The notes: generated from the sequence alone by a model not told the origin. DNA of 64,000 nt from Thiocapsa sp. (GCF_018399035.1 NZ_CP073760.1:4464501-4528500); one strand, 5' to 3'. Positions 46,634 through 55,911 are shown, counted from the stretch's first letter. Numbers and translations are program-made.

Positions 46634-46877
46634 ACATTGCCCCGTTCACCGTCAGCGAGGAACCATCATGTTACCAAAGCTACCAGGCCCAGGTTGAGCA
46701 TGCCGGATTGATATGCTTTTATAATCGTCCGTTTGCAGCGGATGGAGTTGGTGGCTAGCGCTGCGAACCCGCTATTCTATTGGTTGAGTGGATCAGACAA
46801 GCCATTCTTGCGCACTTTCCGGCAGCGGTGGGGATTTCACCGCAAACGGGTTGCGATGCCCTGTGCTCGCCCGTCGT

Positions 46878-48011
46878 TTACGCATTGCCGTCTCTCTTCG
46901 GCTTGCGCCTCCGTGTGTCCCCTTTTCCCGCATTTTCCCCGGCCCCGCGCGACGCTGTATCGATCTCCAGCCGTTTCATCTGCTCAACCGCCGTATCAAA
47001 GTCGCTCGCGGTTTGCATGGCTTCAAGCCGACGGCGCTCAGCCTCGTGCTTGTCGAATTCGGCGTGGGCGTGCCGTTCGGCCAGTTCGTGCGAGACAGTG
47101 CCGGCGTGGCTGAGGATGTTGCGCTCATTGAATTGCAGGAAGGCATCGAGTCGCTCGACCCATTCGGCCATGTGCATCGGCTTCTGCCGCCGGGCCTGGT
47201 CCTCGGCGAAGTCGAGGTACATGCTGACGACGCGGTTCAGCTCGGTGAGCTCTTCCCGTGTCAGGTAGTTTTTGGCGACCGTGACATCGGACTTGCGGAT
47301 GGGCCCGTGGGGTGCGTTCTTCCAAGTGGTCAGACCCATGTTGGGCTGTGCGGCGTCGGCGCGCCCCTTGACGATCTCGGCCGCGGTGTGACCGTGGATC
47401 GCCCAGTGCAGCTTGTTCTGCACCGTGGCGAAGAAGGTCTGGCTGATGGGGTCGGTCGGGTCGTAGTCGATGCTGGTAGCGTAGATGTCGGTGATCTTCT
47501 GGTAGAACAGCCGCTCCGAGGCGCGGATGTCGCGGATGCGCTCCAGAAGCTCGTCGAAGTAGTCGGCGCCGATGCTCCGGCCTTCCTTGAGCCGCTCGTC
47601 ATCCATTGTGAAGCCCTTGAGGAGCAGCTCGGAGAGACGCGAGGTGGCCCACTGGCGGAAGGCGGTGCCGCGGACGGAACGGACGCGGTAGCCGACGGCC
47701 AGGATGGCGTCGAGGCTGTAGTGGCCGACGGCACGGGAGACCTGGCGGGCCCCCTCGGTTTGAACTATCCGGAAACTCCGGATAGTTGCCTCGCGATCAA
47801 GCTCACGCTCTTCATAAATGTTAACCAGATGCTCGTTTACGGTCTTGACGGATACCTGGAACAGCTCGGCGATCAACCGCTGTGGCAGCCAGACGGAGCG
47901 GCCCGCGAGGCGGACCTGCAAGCTTGCGGTACCGTCCCGATAAATCAGGAGCTGGCCTTCCGGCGGGCCAGGTTCAGACAGGGGCTCAAGGTCAGTTGGC
48001 CGATCAGCCAT
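46878..48011 (-). CDS. RhuM family protein
   Basis: 377 residues, complete. Family features: QLLIYRDGTASLQVRLAGRSVWLPQRLIAELFQVSVKTVNEHLVNIYEERELDREATIRSFRIVQTEGARQVSRAVGHYSLDAILAVGYRVRSVRGTAFRQWA, then NKLHWAIHGHTAAEIV and NYLTREELTELNRVVSMYLDFAEDQARR. The N-terminal part is a Bro-N-like DNA-binding region. RhuM genes often lie inside type I restriction operons, as here: it overlaps the hsdM stop by 8 bases. Function unproven; it may modulate the restriction system. Confidence 0.9.
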   Translation of the reverse strand: MADRPTDLEPLSEPGPPEGQLLIYRDGTASLQVRLAGRSVWLPQRLIAELFQVSVKTVNEHLVNIYEERELDREATIRSFRIVQTEGARQVSRAVGHYSLDAILAVGYRVRSVRGTAFRQWATSRLSELLLKGFTMDDERLKEGRSIGADYFDELLERIRDIRASERLFYQKITDIYATSIDYDPTDPISQTFFATVQNKLHWAIHGHTAAEIVKGRADAAQPNMGLTTWKNAPHGPIRKSDVTVAKNYLTREELTELNRVVSMYLDFAEDQARRQKPMHMAEWVERLDAFLQFNERNILSHAGTVSHELAERHAHAEFDKHEAERRRLEAMQTASDFDTAVEQMKRLEIDTASRGAGENAGKGDTRRRKPKRDGNA

Positions 48012-49239
48012 TGCCCACCCCCTTCAACCGCTCGCGCACCACGCCCATTAAACGCTCACCCTCCACGAAGCACGCCTCCAACTCCGCCAGCAGGCGCGGA
48101 TATTTTTCCTCGAACGGCTCGCTGTCCTCCTCCTGCTCCTCGGCGCCGACGTAGCGGCCGGGGGTGAGCACGAAGCCGTGCTTGCGGATGCCGTCGATCG
48201 TCTCCGCCTTGCAGAAGCCGGGGATGTCGCGGTAGGTCCAGTCGCCGTGTTCGACGGCGTCCCACCAGGCGGGGGCAGGCTCGCCGCGCCATTGGCGGAA
48301 GGCGTAGACGATGCGGCCGATGTCGGAGGCCGGGCGCGGGTCGCCGAGGCCGTCGGCGAGCAGGGTCTCGCCGCCGTCGCCGCCGGTGAGCACCCGCAGC
48401 GTGCGGGTCTGCAGGGTGCCGAGTTTGCGGGCGTCGATGAAGAGGGTCTCGTCGCGGCGCCCCTCTTTTCGATTGGGGCCGCCATGCTTAAGGTTGCGGC
48501 CGGTCTTGTCGCGGGTCAGAAACCAGAGGCAGGCGGGGATGCCGGTGGTGAGAAAGAGCTGGGCCGGCAGTGCGACGATGGCGTCCACAAGGTCGGCTTC
48601 GACGATGCGTTGGCGGATCTCGCCCTCTCCGCCGGAGCCGGAAGAGAGCGACCCGTTGGCCATGACGAAGCCGGCGACCCCGCCGCCGTGGCCCCCGTTT
48701 GAGATTGGCGGCGGCGCCAGGTGGTGGATGAAGTGCTGAATCCAGGCGTAGTTGGCGTTGCCGGCGGGCGGCGTGCCGTAGCGCCAGCGCACGTCTTTTT
48801 CCAGCAGCTTGCCGGACCAGTCCGAGATGTTGAACGGCGGATTGGCGAGGATGTAGTCGGCCTTCAGATTCGGGTTGTCGCGCTCGACGGCGAGGATGGC
48901 GTCGTCGATCAGCGTGGCGATATCGGGCCGGATGGCCTGGTTCTGCAGGTTCTGCCAGCGCGCCTCCGGCGGCACCCAGAAGACGCGTTCGGCGGTGTAC
49001 TCGTCCCGGCTCTCCAGCAGGCTCTCCATCTGGGCGCCGGTGATGCCATCCGCTTCGAGTTCGGCCATGAGCCCCTCGCGCCTGGCCGCGAAGGCATCGG
49101 AGATGTACTTCAGGAACAGCAGGCCCAGCACGACGTGCTTGTACTCGGCGGCGTCCACCTGACCGCGCAGCGCATCGGCCGACTTCCATAGGGTGTCGGC
49201 ATAGGCGAGGTCGTTGTTGTTCGAATCCTGACTGGCCAT
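48004..49239 (-). pseudogene. hsdM: Type I methyltransferase HsdM lacking its SAM-binding motif
   Basis: The ATG at 49239 follows AGGAG and gives MASQDSNNNDLAYADTLWKS, a normal HsdM start, with LRGQVDAAEYKHVVLGLLFLKYISDAF. At DDAILAVERDNPNLKADYILANPPFNISDW the sequence jumps from the segment before the catalytic domain straight into motif IV (NPPF). About 110 residues that hold DPCCGSGG-type motif I are missing, in frame. The rest (FVMANGSLSS, IVEADLVDAIVALPAQLFLTTGIPACLWFL, DIPGFCKAETIDGIRKHGFVLTPGRYVG) is normal. 411 residues; it probably cannot bind AdoMet. hsdS is absent. Confidence 0.8.
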
Positions 49240-49333
49240 CGAGGCTCCTGTGTTTGCGTCATGCTGTCGTGCCGTCGTTGTCCGGAGACGGATGTCTTCG
49301 GGATGCCCCTCGAATTCCTCGCGGATTTCCTGT

Positions 49334-49519
49334 CTAAGGCACCCTTGAAGACGGCTCGGAGCCAGGGACCACAACTTGAGTGCCCACGCCTAAGCGTTGG
49401 GCGCGTCGCGCAAACCGACGGTCATCGAAGGTATAGAGCGCCTCGCAGTGACGGCTGCCGGCAAGATGAAGCGCATCGGCGAAGTCCAGACCCTGTTCGA
49501 GAAGCTCCAGTCTGTTCTT
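49334..49519 (-). pseudogene. PIN-domain toxin, C-terminal remnant
   Basis: Just after the Uma2 stop the minus strand reads LLEQGLDFADALHLAGSRHC, then EALYTFDDRRFARRAQRLGV to a stop at 49334. DFADALHLA and TFDDRRFARRA are the last catalytic motifs of a VapC-like PIN domain. No start or N-terminal half is present. Confidence 0.7.
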
Positions 49520-50137
49520 CTATGCGGTTGGCGTCCAAAGATCGCTGAGGTTGATGGCCACCGCATCGAAGGGTGCGACGGATACCGAGGCCGCACCGGC
49601 AAAACGGCCGATCTCTCTCCAGGCTCCGTCTTCGAGGGCGTAGGCTTCCAATGTGTGTGCTAGAGGGTCGACCAACCACGCATAGGACACGCCGAACTTC
49701 GCGTAGATCGGCATCTTGATATTTCGGTCCTTGCTTTCCGAGGACGGGGACAGGACCTCGCAGGTCCAATCAGGCACGATCTCGATACGGTGAACCGGCG
49801 GATGGGTGAGCATGCGCTCGCGCCGCCAGCCGGCAAGATCCGGCACATCGACCTCGGCGTCTCGGATGAAATGCACTTCAGGCTCGTCGACGATCCACCA
49901 ACCGCCGGGGCCGCCGCGTCCCCGTTGGAAGGGCCCGATCAGCTCGTACCCAAGCCCGGACGCCGTCACGATGTGGGGCCACGCCGGGCGCGGCTGGACG
50001 TAGAGTTGGCCGTCGAGGATTTCCCCTACGACCTCTTCGGGTAGGTTCTCGAGTTGTTCGTTTGGATCAACAGGCGTTGGAGCGGACGCGATTTGAGGAT
50101 GTCGAATGCTTGGGCGAGGCGTGCGATGATCGGGTGT
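49520..50137 (-). pseudogene. Uma2-family protein without a start codon
   Basis: The frame is open from a stop at the family-3 repeat edge (about 50140) to 49520. It reads PTPVDPNEQLENLPEEVVGE, ILDGQLYVQPRPAWPHIVTA, PEVHFIRDAEVDVPDLAGWR, VPDWTCEVLSPSSESKDRNI and SYAWLVDPLAHTLEAYAL. These are the catalytic motifs of the Uma2 (DUF820) PD-(D/E)XK-like fold. There is no ATG, GTG or TTG upstream of the core; the first is the GTG at 49969. The repeat at 50141 seems to have replaced the 5' end. Confidence 0.7.
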
Positions 50138-50140
50138 TGT

Positions 50141-50224
50141 TTAAACCGCGTCCAGAGCGAGATGCTCACTTTCGAGTGAGGTCGACGTTTGGTCCATCCA
50201 CGGCCCTCAGCGGGGACGCGGTTT
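50141..50224 (+). repeat. Family-3 inverted repeat, copy 4
   Basis: Ends TTAAACCGCGTCC and GGACGCGGTTTA; interior AGAGCGAGATGCTCACTTTCG and TTTGGTCCATCCACGGCCC. Inverse orientation of the copy at 12.0 kb. Joined by a 15-base AT-rich linker to family 2. Confidence 0.9.
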
Positions 50225-50239
50225 ATGATTTTTAATATC

Positions 50240-50326
50240 TTAAACCGCGCCGTCTCCAGCGGTCGTCAAATCCGCCGGGGCCGATCCCATCCAACAACAT
50301 CGCATACCGCACCGGGCGCGGTTTAA
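50240..50326 (+). repeat. Family-2 inverted repeat, copy 6
   Basis: Ends TTAAACCGCGCC and GGGCGCGGTTTAA; interior GTCTCCAGCGGTCGTC and GCCGGGGCCGATCCCATCC. Confidence 0.9.
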
Positions 50327-50350
50327 TGCGGGAATGCGTCGGGAGTATCG

Positions 50351-50839
50351 ATGGATCTGCAACAGCTTGTGCTGCGGTCGGATGAGCTCGGGGTGCGGCT
50401 GGAGATCGTCAATGGGCTGGCGATCTGGGAGGCGCAGCCGCTGTATCGGCATCAGAAGCATGTCGAGCGGATTGCCGCTTCGATCGTGCGGTCGGAGGGC
50501 GGTGATTGCGGCTGCGTTCACGCGCTGGATGTCTACATCCAGTTCCCGAACGGGTTGAAGCGACCCGACATCTCCATCTTTTGTCGTGAGCCCGGCGAGG
50601 CGGAGCAGGACAGCGTTTTGACGATGGTGCCCGAGGCGGTCGTCGAGGTCGTGAGCAAGGGATACGAGGCGAAAGACTTGGAGATCGGCCCGCCTTTTTA
50701 TCTCTCTCAGGGCGTCAAGGATGTGCTGGTGTTCGACCCACAGACCCTTTTGGTGCTGCACATTTGTCAGGGTCAAGCGCGCCGTTTGGTTTCGCCCGTC
50801 GTCGTCGATCTAAAGTGCGGGTGCCGCGTGGTGATCTGA
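50351..50839 (+). CDS. Uma2 family (DUF820) protein
   Basis: 162 residues. MDLQQLVLRSDELGVRLEIVNGLAIWEAQPLYRHQKHVERIAASI begins the fold. DVYIQFPNGLKRPDISIFCRE carries the catalytic-type Asp, and MVPEAVVEVVSKGYEAKDLEIGPPFYLSQGVKDVLVFDP the E-x-V/K core. The family is PD-(D/E)XK-nuclease-like and expanded in cyanobacteria and Chromatiaceae, with unknown role. Intact, unlike the copy upstream. Confidence 0.85.
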   Translation: MDLQQLVLRSDELGVRLEIVNGLAIWEAQPLYRHQKHVERIAASIVRSEGGDCGCVHALDVYIQFPNGLKRPDISIFCREPGEAEQDSVLTMVPEAVVEVVSKGYEAKDLEIGPPFYLSQGVKDVLVFDPQTLLVLHICQGQARRLVSPVVVDLKCGCRVVI

Positions 50840-50924
50840 CGATCTGACCCGTACAGCGCCGGCGCTGTGGATGAATGAGGGTTGCAACTCGGCGGGATGC
50901 GTCGCATGTCCCGCCGGGCTCGGA

Positions 50925-51116
50925 TCAGCCGAGACTGCGCAGGGCATCGGCCTCGATCTGTCGCGCATAAGGCCCGAACTGTTTTTGCTGCTCGGCTTCC
51001 CACTGCAATTCGGCCCACGTCTGCATCCGTAGCTCGGGCCGGGCGTCCGGGCGGAGACGGTCCGCCGAGCGGAGTCGGGCATCAGGATAGTCTCGATCGA
51101 GATCGATGTCGTACAT
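50925..51116 (-). CDS. Small hypothetical protein
   Basis: 63 residues from the ATG at 51116: MYDIDLDRDYPDARLRSADR then a helical part TWAELQWEAEQQKQFGPYAR and IEADALRSLG. Charged and soluble, no known domain. The codon use and helical periodicity favour a real gene, but there is no second support. Confidence 0.5.
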   Translation of the reverse strand: MYDIDLDRDYPDARLRSADRLRPDARPELRMQTWAELQWEAEQQKQFGPYARQIEADALRSLG

Positions 51117-51430
51117 GGCTGGATCCTCGGTGCTTCTGGGTGAATAACGCTGAAGATGCGAATCTTGAAGCAAAGACTGCACCAAAATCCTACAACGCCT
51201 GTCGTCTTTCGGAAACCCTGAGTCCATTCATCGGGAAATTCAATCCCGCGCGGCGGTGTAGCTGTCGGAGTTGTGCTTCGGGATCAATCGGATCGTGACC
51301 GGGTCTTGCGCACCTGCCGGGCTCATCGCGATCCGAACGGTTCGGTCGATCAGGCCATGGCTCGGGGCCCGAGGCGGCCCCGAAATGGTGCGACCCTCGA
51401 CCCGCAACGGGTCGAGAACCCTGCCCGGCG
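51117..51430. terminator. Intergenic stretch with two hairpins behind the cyclophilin gene
   Basis: Perfect hairpin CTCGACCC-GCAAC-GGGTCGAG (51396-51416) lies just after the cyclophilin stop on the minus strand, and GGGGCC-CGAGGC-GGCCCC (51363-51380) next to it. They probably end that transcript, although there is no T-run. The remaining sequence has no credible gene. Confidence 0.5.
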
Positions 51431-52009
51431 TCAGAGCGCGCGGCAGTCCGCGAGGACCACTTCGGTCTTGGTTCCGCCGGAGCGCGAGCCTTGGGCCTCC
51501 ATCGCCTCGACGACATCCATGCCTTCGACGACCTTGCCGAACACCACGTGCTTGCCGTCCAGCCAAGGTGTGGCATCGACCGTGATGAAGAACTGCGACC
51601 CGTTGGTGTTGGGGCCGGCGTTGGCCATCGAGAGCATGCCGGCCTCGGTGTGCTTCAGCTCGAAGTTCTCGTCGGCGAACTTCTCCCCGTAGATGGACTC
51701 GCCGCCCGTGCCGTTGCCGCGGGTAAAGTCGCCGCCCTGGATCATGAAGCCCGGGATGATGCGATGGAAGGGACTGCCGGCATAGGTGAGCGGCTTGCCG
51801 CTTTTGCCCATGCCCTTCTCGCCGGTGCAGAGCGCGCGGAAGTTCTCGGCCGTCTTCGGGGTCACGTCGGCGAACAGCTCGATCGTGATGGTGCCGGCGG
51901 GTTCGCCGCCGATCGTGACGTCCAATGCAACCTTGGGATTGTCGGCAAGTGCGGGTGTCGTCATAGCAGCTAAGAGTACCGTGGTGAGGTAAAGGGATGG
52001 TTTTGACAT
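51431..52009 (-). CDS. Periplasmic cyclophilin-type peptidyl-prolyl isomerase
   Basis: 192 residues with signal peptide [18 protein letters not shown]. The cyclophilin fold is complete: [53 protein letters not shown] with the catalytic Arg, [15 protein letters not shown] and [20 protein letters not shown] with the Trp-loop. It catalyses cis/trans isomerisation of X-Pro bonds during folding. The ATG at 52009 follows AGGA. Confidence 0.95.
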   Translation of the reverse strand: MSKPSLYLTTVLLAAMTTPALADNPKVALDVTIGGEPAGTITIELFADVTPKTAENFRALCTGEKGMGKSGKPLTYAGSPFHRIIPGFMIQGGDFTRGNGTGGESIYGEKFADENFELKHTEAGMLSMANAGPNTNGSQFFITVDATPWLDGKHVVFGKVVEGMDVVEAMEAQGSRSGGTKTEVVLADCRAL

Positions 52010-52075
52010 GGTCAATTCCTGTCGTGGTGGAACGTTGCGAGTGATCGTCGGAACAACAGGCCAGGAGGCCGCGAA

Positions 52076-52696
52076 TTATGCGACCGGCGGCTCGGTTTCG
52101 CTCCCGATGACCCCGTCCGGGGGAGGACGTCGCGCGACCAACGCATCGGGCAGCTCTCCGCGTCCGGCTTGGTAGAGCGCGCCGGACTCAAGCATGACGG
52201 TGACCATCACCGCAAGCAACAGCGGAACCACGCCGATGCGCGCCCAGATGGCGCTGGCCATGTCCTGGGATTCGATCTTGTGCCGCTCCATCTCCTGCAT
52301 CGCCGGGGGCAGGGTCTTGAGCTGCGCCGCGATCTCGGTCTCGTCCGGCTTGCCGAGCAGGGCGATGCTCAGGATCGCGGCACACACCAGATAGGCGATC
52401 AGGATCAGCCGATAGCGGCTTGCAGCCAACCGCCAATGCGTTGCGGCAAACCAGCTCATGTCCTTGCCGGGTCGCCTGGACCTCATCCAGGTCACGCCGA
52501 TCAGCACCAAAGAGAAGGCGAGCGGGATCGAGACCGCCAGCCACTTATAGCGCCCGATCGTCGAATCCGGCTCGGCCATCGAGCCTGCGAGCAGTGCCAC
52601 CCCGATCAGGAGGTTGAAGACGATCAGGTTGACCATCGCCAGCTCGTGGGGCGTTTTGGCCTTGCGGCGGGTTGTGTCGTCGACCGGGAAGAACAT
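52076..52696 (-). CDS. Inner-membrane protein, unknown function
   Basis: 206 residues. Three or four hydrophobic segments: LAMVNLIVFNLLIGVALLAG, WLAVSIPLAFSLVLIGVTW, LILIAYLVCAAILSIALL and IGVVPLLLAVMVTVMLESGAL. A charged loop (KPDETEIAAQLKTLPPAMQEMERHKIE) separates the last two. No family recognised. It is divergent from the TerB-like gene, which starts 212 bases away. Confidence 0.75.
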   Translation of the reverse strand: MFFPVDDTTRRKAKTPHELAMVNLIVFNLLIGVALLAGSMAEPDSTIGRYKWLAVSIPLAFSLVLIGVTWMRSRRPGKDMSWFAATHWRLAASRYRLILIAYLVCAAILSIALLGKPDETEIAAQLKTLPPAMQEMERHKIESQDMASAIWARIGVVPLLLAVMVTVMLESGALYQAGRGELPDALVARRPPPDGVIGSETEPPVA

Positions 52697-52908
52697 GTCT
52701 GTCGCGTCCGTGGATGTCGATCGGAACGTCCGATCCGGGTCGCGCGAAGAGCGTACCCGGAGCCTGCATCATTTTGGAGCCTCTGCTCCCGGAAACGCAA
52801 ACCCGCCGCCGGACCTGGCTCCGGACCCGGGCGCGGCGGCGTGCTCGGGTTTGTGCGATCATCGCTCGACCGTCACGAGAACGAAATTACCGAGGAGCCA
52901 AGACGAGG

Positions 52909-53325
52909 ATGCCCGAGACCACCCCTTACGCGAACAACAGCGCCGATGCCATGCTGCGCGTCATCTCACTCTTCATCATCAGCGATGGCGAGGTGAAGGA
53001 CGAGGAGATGGCCATGCTTGAGCAGCTCGGCGTCTTCGAGCGCTTCGGCGTCGACCGCGATGACTTCGCCAGGATCTTCGACGGTTACTGCGACGATCTC
53101 ATCGCCCATGCAGGCACGGCGCGCTTCGTCGGGCTCGCCGACCCGGACTGGGTCGACAGCATCTTGGCGCCGGTCACGGACCGCGTCTCGCGTCGAACCT
53201 TGGCGCGGATCCTTCTGCTGCTGGCGCGCTCGGATGGCTTCTTCTCCGATGCCGAGCTCGTGATCTACCGCCAAATGCTCGACCGTTGGGAGATCGACAT
53301 CGACTCGCTCGCCGAACCGGACTGA
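52909..53325 (+). CDS. TerB-like protein
   Basis: 138 residues from the ATG at 52909. Two helical halves match the TerB-like fold: ADAMLRVISLFIISDGEVKDEEMAMLEQLGVFERFGVDRDDF and TLARILLLLARSDGFFSDAELVIYRQMLDRWEI. Both have the D-G-x-x-x-x-E metal-binding motif (SDGEVKDEE, SDGFFSDAE). TerB domains are linked to tellurite resistance and phage inhibition; the actual role here is unknown. Confidence 0.8.
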   Translation: MPETTPYANNSADAMLRVISLFIISDGEVKDEEMAMLEQLGVFERFGVDRDDFARIFDGYCDDLIAHAGTARFVGLADPDWVDSILAPVTDRVSRRTLARILLLLARSDGFFSDAELVIYRQMLDRWEIDIDSLAEPD

Positions 53326-53372
53326 GCGGCGGCCGCTAAGGGCCGTCGGGCGCGCGTGTCGTGCGGCTCGAC

Positions 53373-53825
53373 TCAACAGCGCGGACAAGCCTCCACCGGC
53401 AATCGCTCTCGAATCCAGCCGGTCCCGGCGCGGCTTCCGGCCATCCCGCCGACGACGTTGTAGACGTTGGTGAATCCTCTGTCGAGGAGCGCCTTCTGCA
53501 TGTGAGCGCTGCGATTTCCGGTTCGGCAGATCAGTGCGACAGGGGCGTTTTTGTCGCCGCCGACCTCGGCCAACACCTGCTCCGCGAAGCCCTCGGGCCC
53601 TTTCGGGTGGCGCATGTCGACGCGATGCGCGCCTTCCGCGATCCCGGTTTGGCGCCACTCCATCGGCGTGCGGATGTCGATCAAGGTCACCTCGCCGCTG
53701 TTCGTGCGCTCGAACGCCTCGGAGGTGGTCAGGGTCGGACCGGTCGTCGGGAGACATCCGGCGAGCAGAAGTGTGGCGGCGACTACCGCACCGGCGAGGT
53801 GTGATCCGGGTTGTGTAAGCGACAT
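53373..53825 (-). CDS. Rhodanese-domain lipoprotein
   Basis: 150 residues. Lipobox in LAGAVVAATLLLAGC. One rhodanese domain: EVTLIDIRTPMEWRQTGIAEGAHRVDM, and the active-site loop VALICRTGNRSAHMQKALLDRGFTNVYNVVGGMAG with catalytic Cys in CRTGNR. It may carry sulfane sulfur in the periplasm or be a signalling relic. The C-terminal CPRC adds a second cysteine pair. Single gene. Confidence 0.9.
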   Translation of the reverse strand: MSLTQPGSHLAGAVVAATLLLAGCLPTTGPTLTTSEAFERTNSGEVTLIDIRTPMEWRQTGIAEGAHRVDMRHPKGPEGFAEQVLAEVGGDKNAPVALICRTGNRSAHMQKALLDRGFTNVYNVVGGMAGSRAGTGWIRERLPVEACPRC

Positions 53826-54007
53826 CGAAGAATCCCTGCGACAACGTTGATGATAACTGCCGCGTTAGATGGTCACGAGCGGAGGCGACACAAGTCCGAG
53901 CGGTCGCGGCGGGACGCGCTCGGTATACTTGATGCCCCGACCCCTCGGCGTCTTGCCGGCTGCGATACCTCGGACCATCCACATTCGCCATACACGGAGC
54001 GCCTGAT

Positions 54008-55537
54008 ATGACCCAGTCCATCCTCGTCGGCAAAGGGCCCGAACCGATCTCGATCCTCTCGCGCATGGCCAACCGGCACGGTCTGGTCGCGGGCGCAACC
54101 GGTACGGGCAAGACGGTGACCCTGCAGCGGCTCGCCGAGCAATTCAGCCGCATCGGCGTGCCGGTGTTCCTCGCCGACATCAAGGGTGATCTTGCGGGCA
54201 TCAGCCAGCCGGGCGGCGGCAATCGGCGCGTCGCCGAGCGGGTCGCCGAGATGGATCTGGAGCAGGAGGAAGGCTTTGTCTTTGCGGGTAATCCGGTGAT
54301 GTTCTGGGACATCGAGGGCCGACAGGGCCATCCGGTCCGCACCACCCTGACCGAGATGGGGCCGGTGTTGTTGTCGCGGCTCCTGAATCTCAACGAGGTG
54401 CAGGAAGGCGTCATCAATATCGTCTTCCATGTCGCCGACGAGAACGGCTGGCTACTCCTCGATTTGAAGGATCTGCGCGCCTTGTTGGCCCATGTGGCCG
54501 AGAATGCCGCGGAGCTCCAGACCCGTTACGGCAACGTCTCGTCGGCGAGCGTGGGCGCAATCCAACGCCGCCTGCTGGTGATCGAGAAGCAGGGCGGAGA
54601 CCGCCTCTTCGGCGAGCCCGCGCTCGCGCTGCAGGACATGATGCAGACCGACGAGCAGGGCCACGGCTACATCAACATCCTGGCCGCGGACACGCTGATC
54701 CACTCCCCGGCGATCTACTCCACCTTCCTGCTCTGGCTCCTCTCCGAGCTGTTCGAGGAGCTGCCCGAGGCGGGCGACCAGGACAAGCCCAAGCTGGTCT
54801 TCTTCTTCGACGAGGCGCATCTGCTGTTCAAGGATGCCCCCAAGGTCCTGCTCGACAAGATCGAGCAGGTCGTGCGGCTGATCCGCTCCAAGGGTGTCGG
54901 GGTCTATTTCGTGACACAGAATCCGATGGATGTCCCCGAGACCGTCCTCGGACAGCTCGGCAACCGCATCCAGCACGCCTTGCGCGCCTTTACGCCGCGC
55001 GACCAGCGCGCGGTGCGGGTCGCCGCGGAGACCTTCCGGCAGAATCCGGCACTCGACACCGAGGCTACCATCACCGCACTCGGCGTCGGCGAGGCGCTCG
55101 TCTCGACCCTCGACGAGCAGGGGATCCCGGGGATCGTCCAGCGGGTCAATGTCGCGCCGCCCGGAAGCCATCTCGGCCCCATCGAACCCGAGGTTCGCAA
55201 GGCCGTCATGGATCAGTCGCTCGTGAAGGGTGTCTACGACGTCACGATCGACCGGGTCTCCGCCTACGAGATCCTCGAGCAACGTGCCGAGCAGGCCGCC
55301 GCAGCCTCGGCCGCGCCCGAGATCCCGGATCTATCCGAGTACTTCGGTCGCAGCGGCAAGGGCGCCCAAACGTCGTCGACCGGCAAGGCGCCGGCCCGAC
55401 GCGCCGGCACACGCCAGACCCCGGTCGAAGCCTTCGCGACCAGCGCCATGCGCTCGCTCGGCAGCCAGATCGGCCGTCAGTTGGTGCGCGGGATCATGGG
55501 CTCGCTGACCGGCGGGGGTACGCGCGGGCGCGGGTGA
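54008..55537 (+). CDS. DUF853 HerA-like ATPase
   Basis: 509 residues. Walker A HGLVAGATGTGKTVTLQRLAEQ near the N-terminus; VFLADIKGDLAGISQPGG; Walker B KLVFFFDEAHLLFKDAPKVLLDKIEQVVRLIRSKGVGVYFVTQNP; and HALRAFTPRDQRAVRVAAETFRQNP, typical of DUF853 (YjgR). The C-terminus has an Ala-rich helix and a basic tail. HerA-type pumps move DNA or protein along DNA; the specific job of DUF853 proteins is not known. Single gene. Confidence 0.92.
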   Translation: MTQSILVGKGPEPISILSRMANRHGLVAGATGTGKTVTLQRLAEQFSRIGVPVFLADIKGDLAGISQPGGGNRRVAERVAEMDLEQEEGFVFAGNPVMFWDIEGRQGHPVRTTLTEMGPVLLSRLLNLNEVQEGVINIVFHVADENGWLLLDLKDLRALLAHVAENAAELQTRYGNVSSASVGAIQRRLLVIEKQGGDRLFGEPALALQDMMQTDEQGHGYINILAADTLIHSPAIYSTFLLWLLSELFEELPEAGDQDKPKLVFFFDEAHLLFKDAPKVLLDKIEQVVRLIRSKGVGVYFVTQNPMDVPETVLGQLGNRIQHALRAFTPRDQRAVRVAAETFRQNPALDTEATITALGVGEALVSTLDEQGIPGIVQRVNVAPPGSHLGPIEPEVRKAVMDQSLVKGVYDVTIDRVSAYEILEQRAEQAAAASAAPEIPDLSEYFGRSGKGAQTSSTGKAPARRAGTRQTPVEAFATSAMRSLGSQIGRQLVRGIMGSLTGGGTRGRG

Positions 55538-55911
55538 CTCTCGCCCGCGCCTTGAAAGAGTCGGTTTCCTAGTCGATCCTATCCTACAGTGTACGAACGT
55601 CGGGTCATCCGGTTGGTCGGTGAGCAGCGCGATAGTACGCGCGGCCTTGCTCGTAACTCCGGCCATCGTGGCACGTGGCGCAGAGCGCCACGGGGCATGC
55701 GTGACACCGCAGAGCGGATGTCACGAGCGACTGATGTTTTGGGTGGCCGGTCTTACGAGCGTGGCCGTACGCGCGGTCCGGAAGCGGGCAGCGCATGGAT
55801 CGGACGCACCGATCACGGTGGCCTCGACGACATAGGAGAGCAGTAAGCGAGCGGTCTTGGCGAAGGTCATGGTCCGCTCATCGAGGTATAAACCGACCCG
55901 GAGGAGATGCC
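55538..55911. other. Intergenic region between the DUF853 and DUF900 genes
   Basis: Frames on both strands here are short and without recognisable features. GAGGAG at 55901-55906 is the ribosome site of the next gene. No repeat element seen. Confidence 0.5.

Noticed and set aside
55605-55796. Cys-rich 63-codon minus-strand frame (CHACPVALCATC)
   Set aside because: The CxxC pairs are suggestive, but the frame has no good start context, lies in a GC-rich intergenic stretch, and the rest of the peptide is not protein-like.
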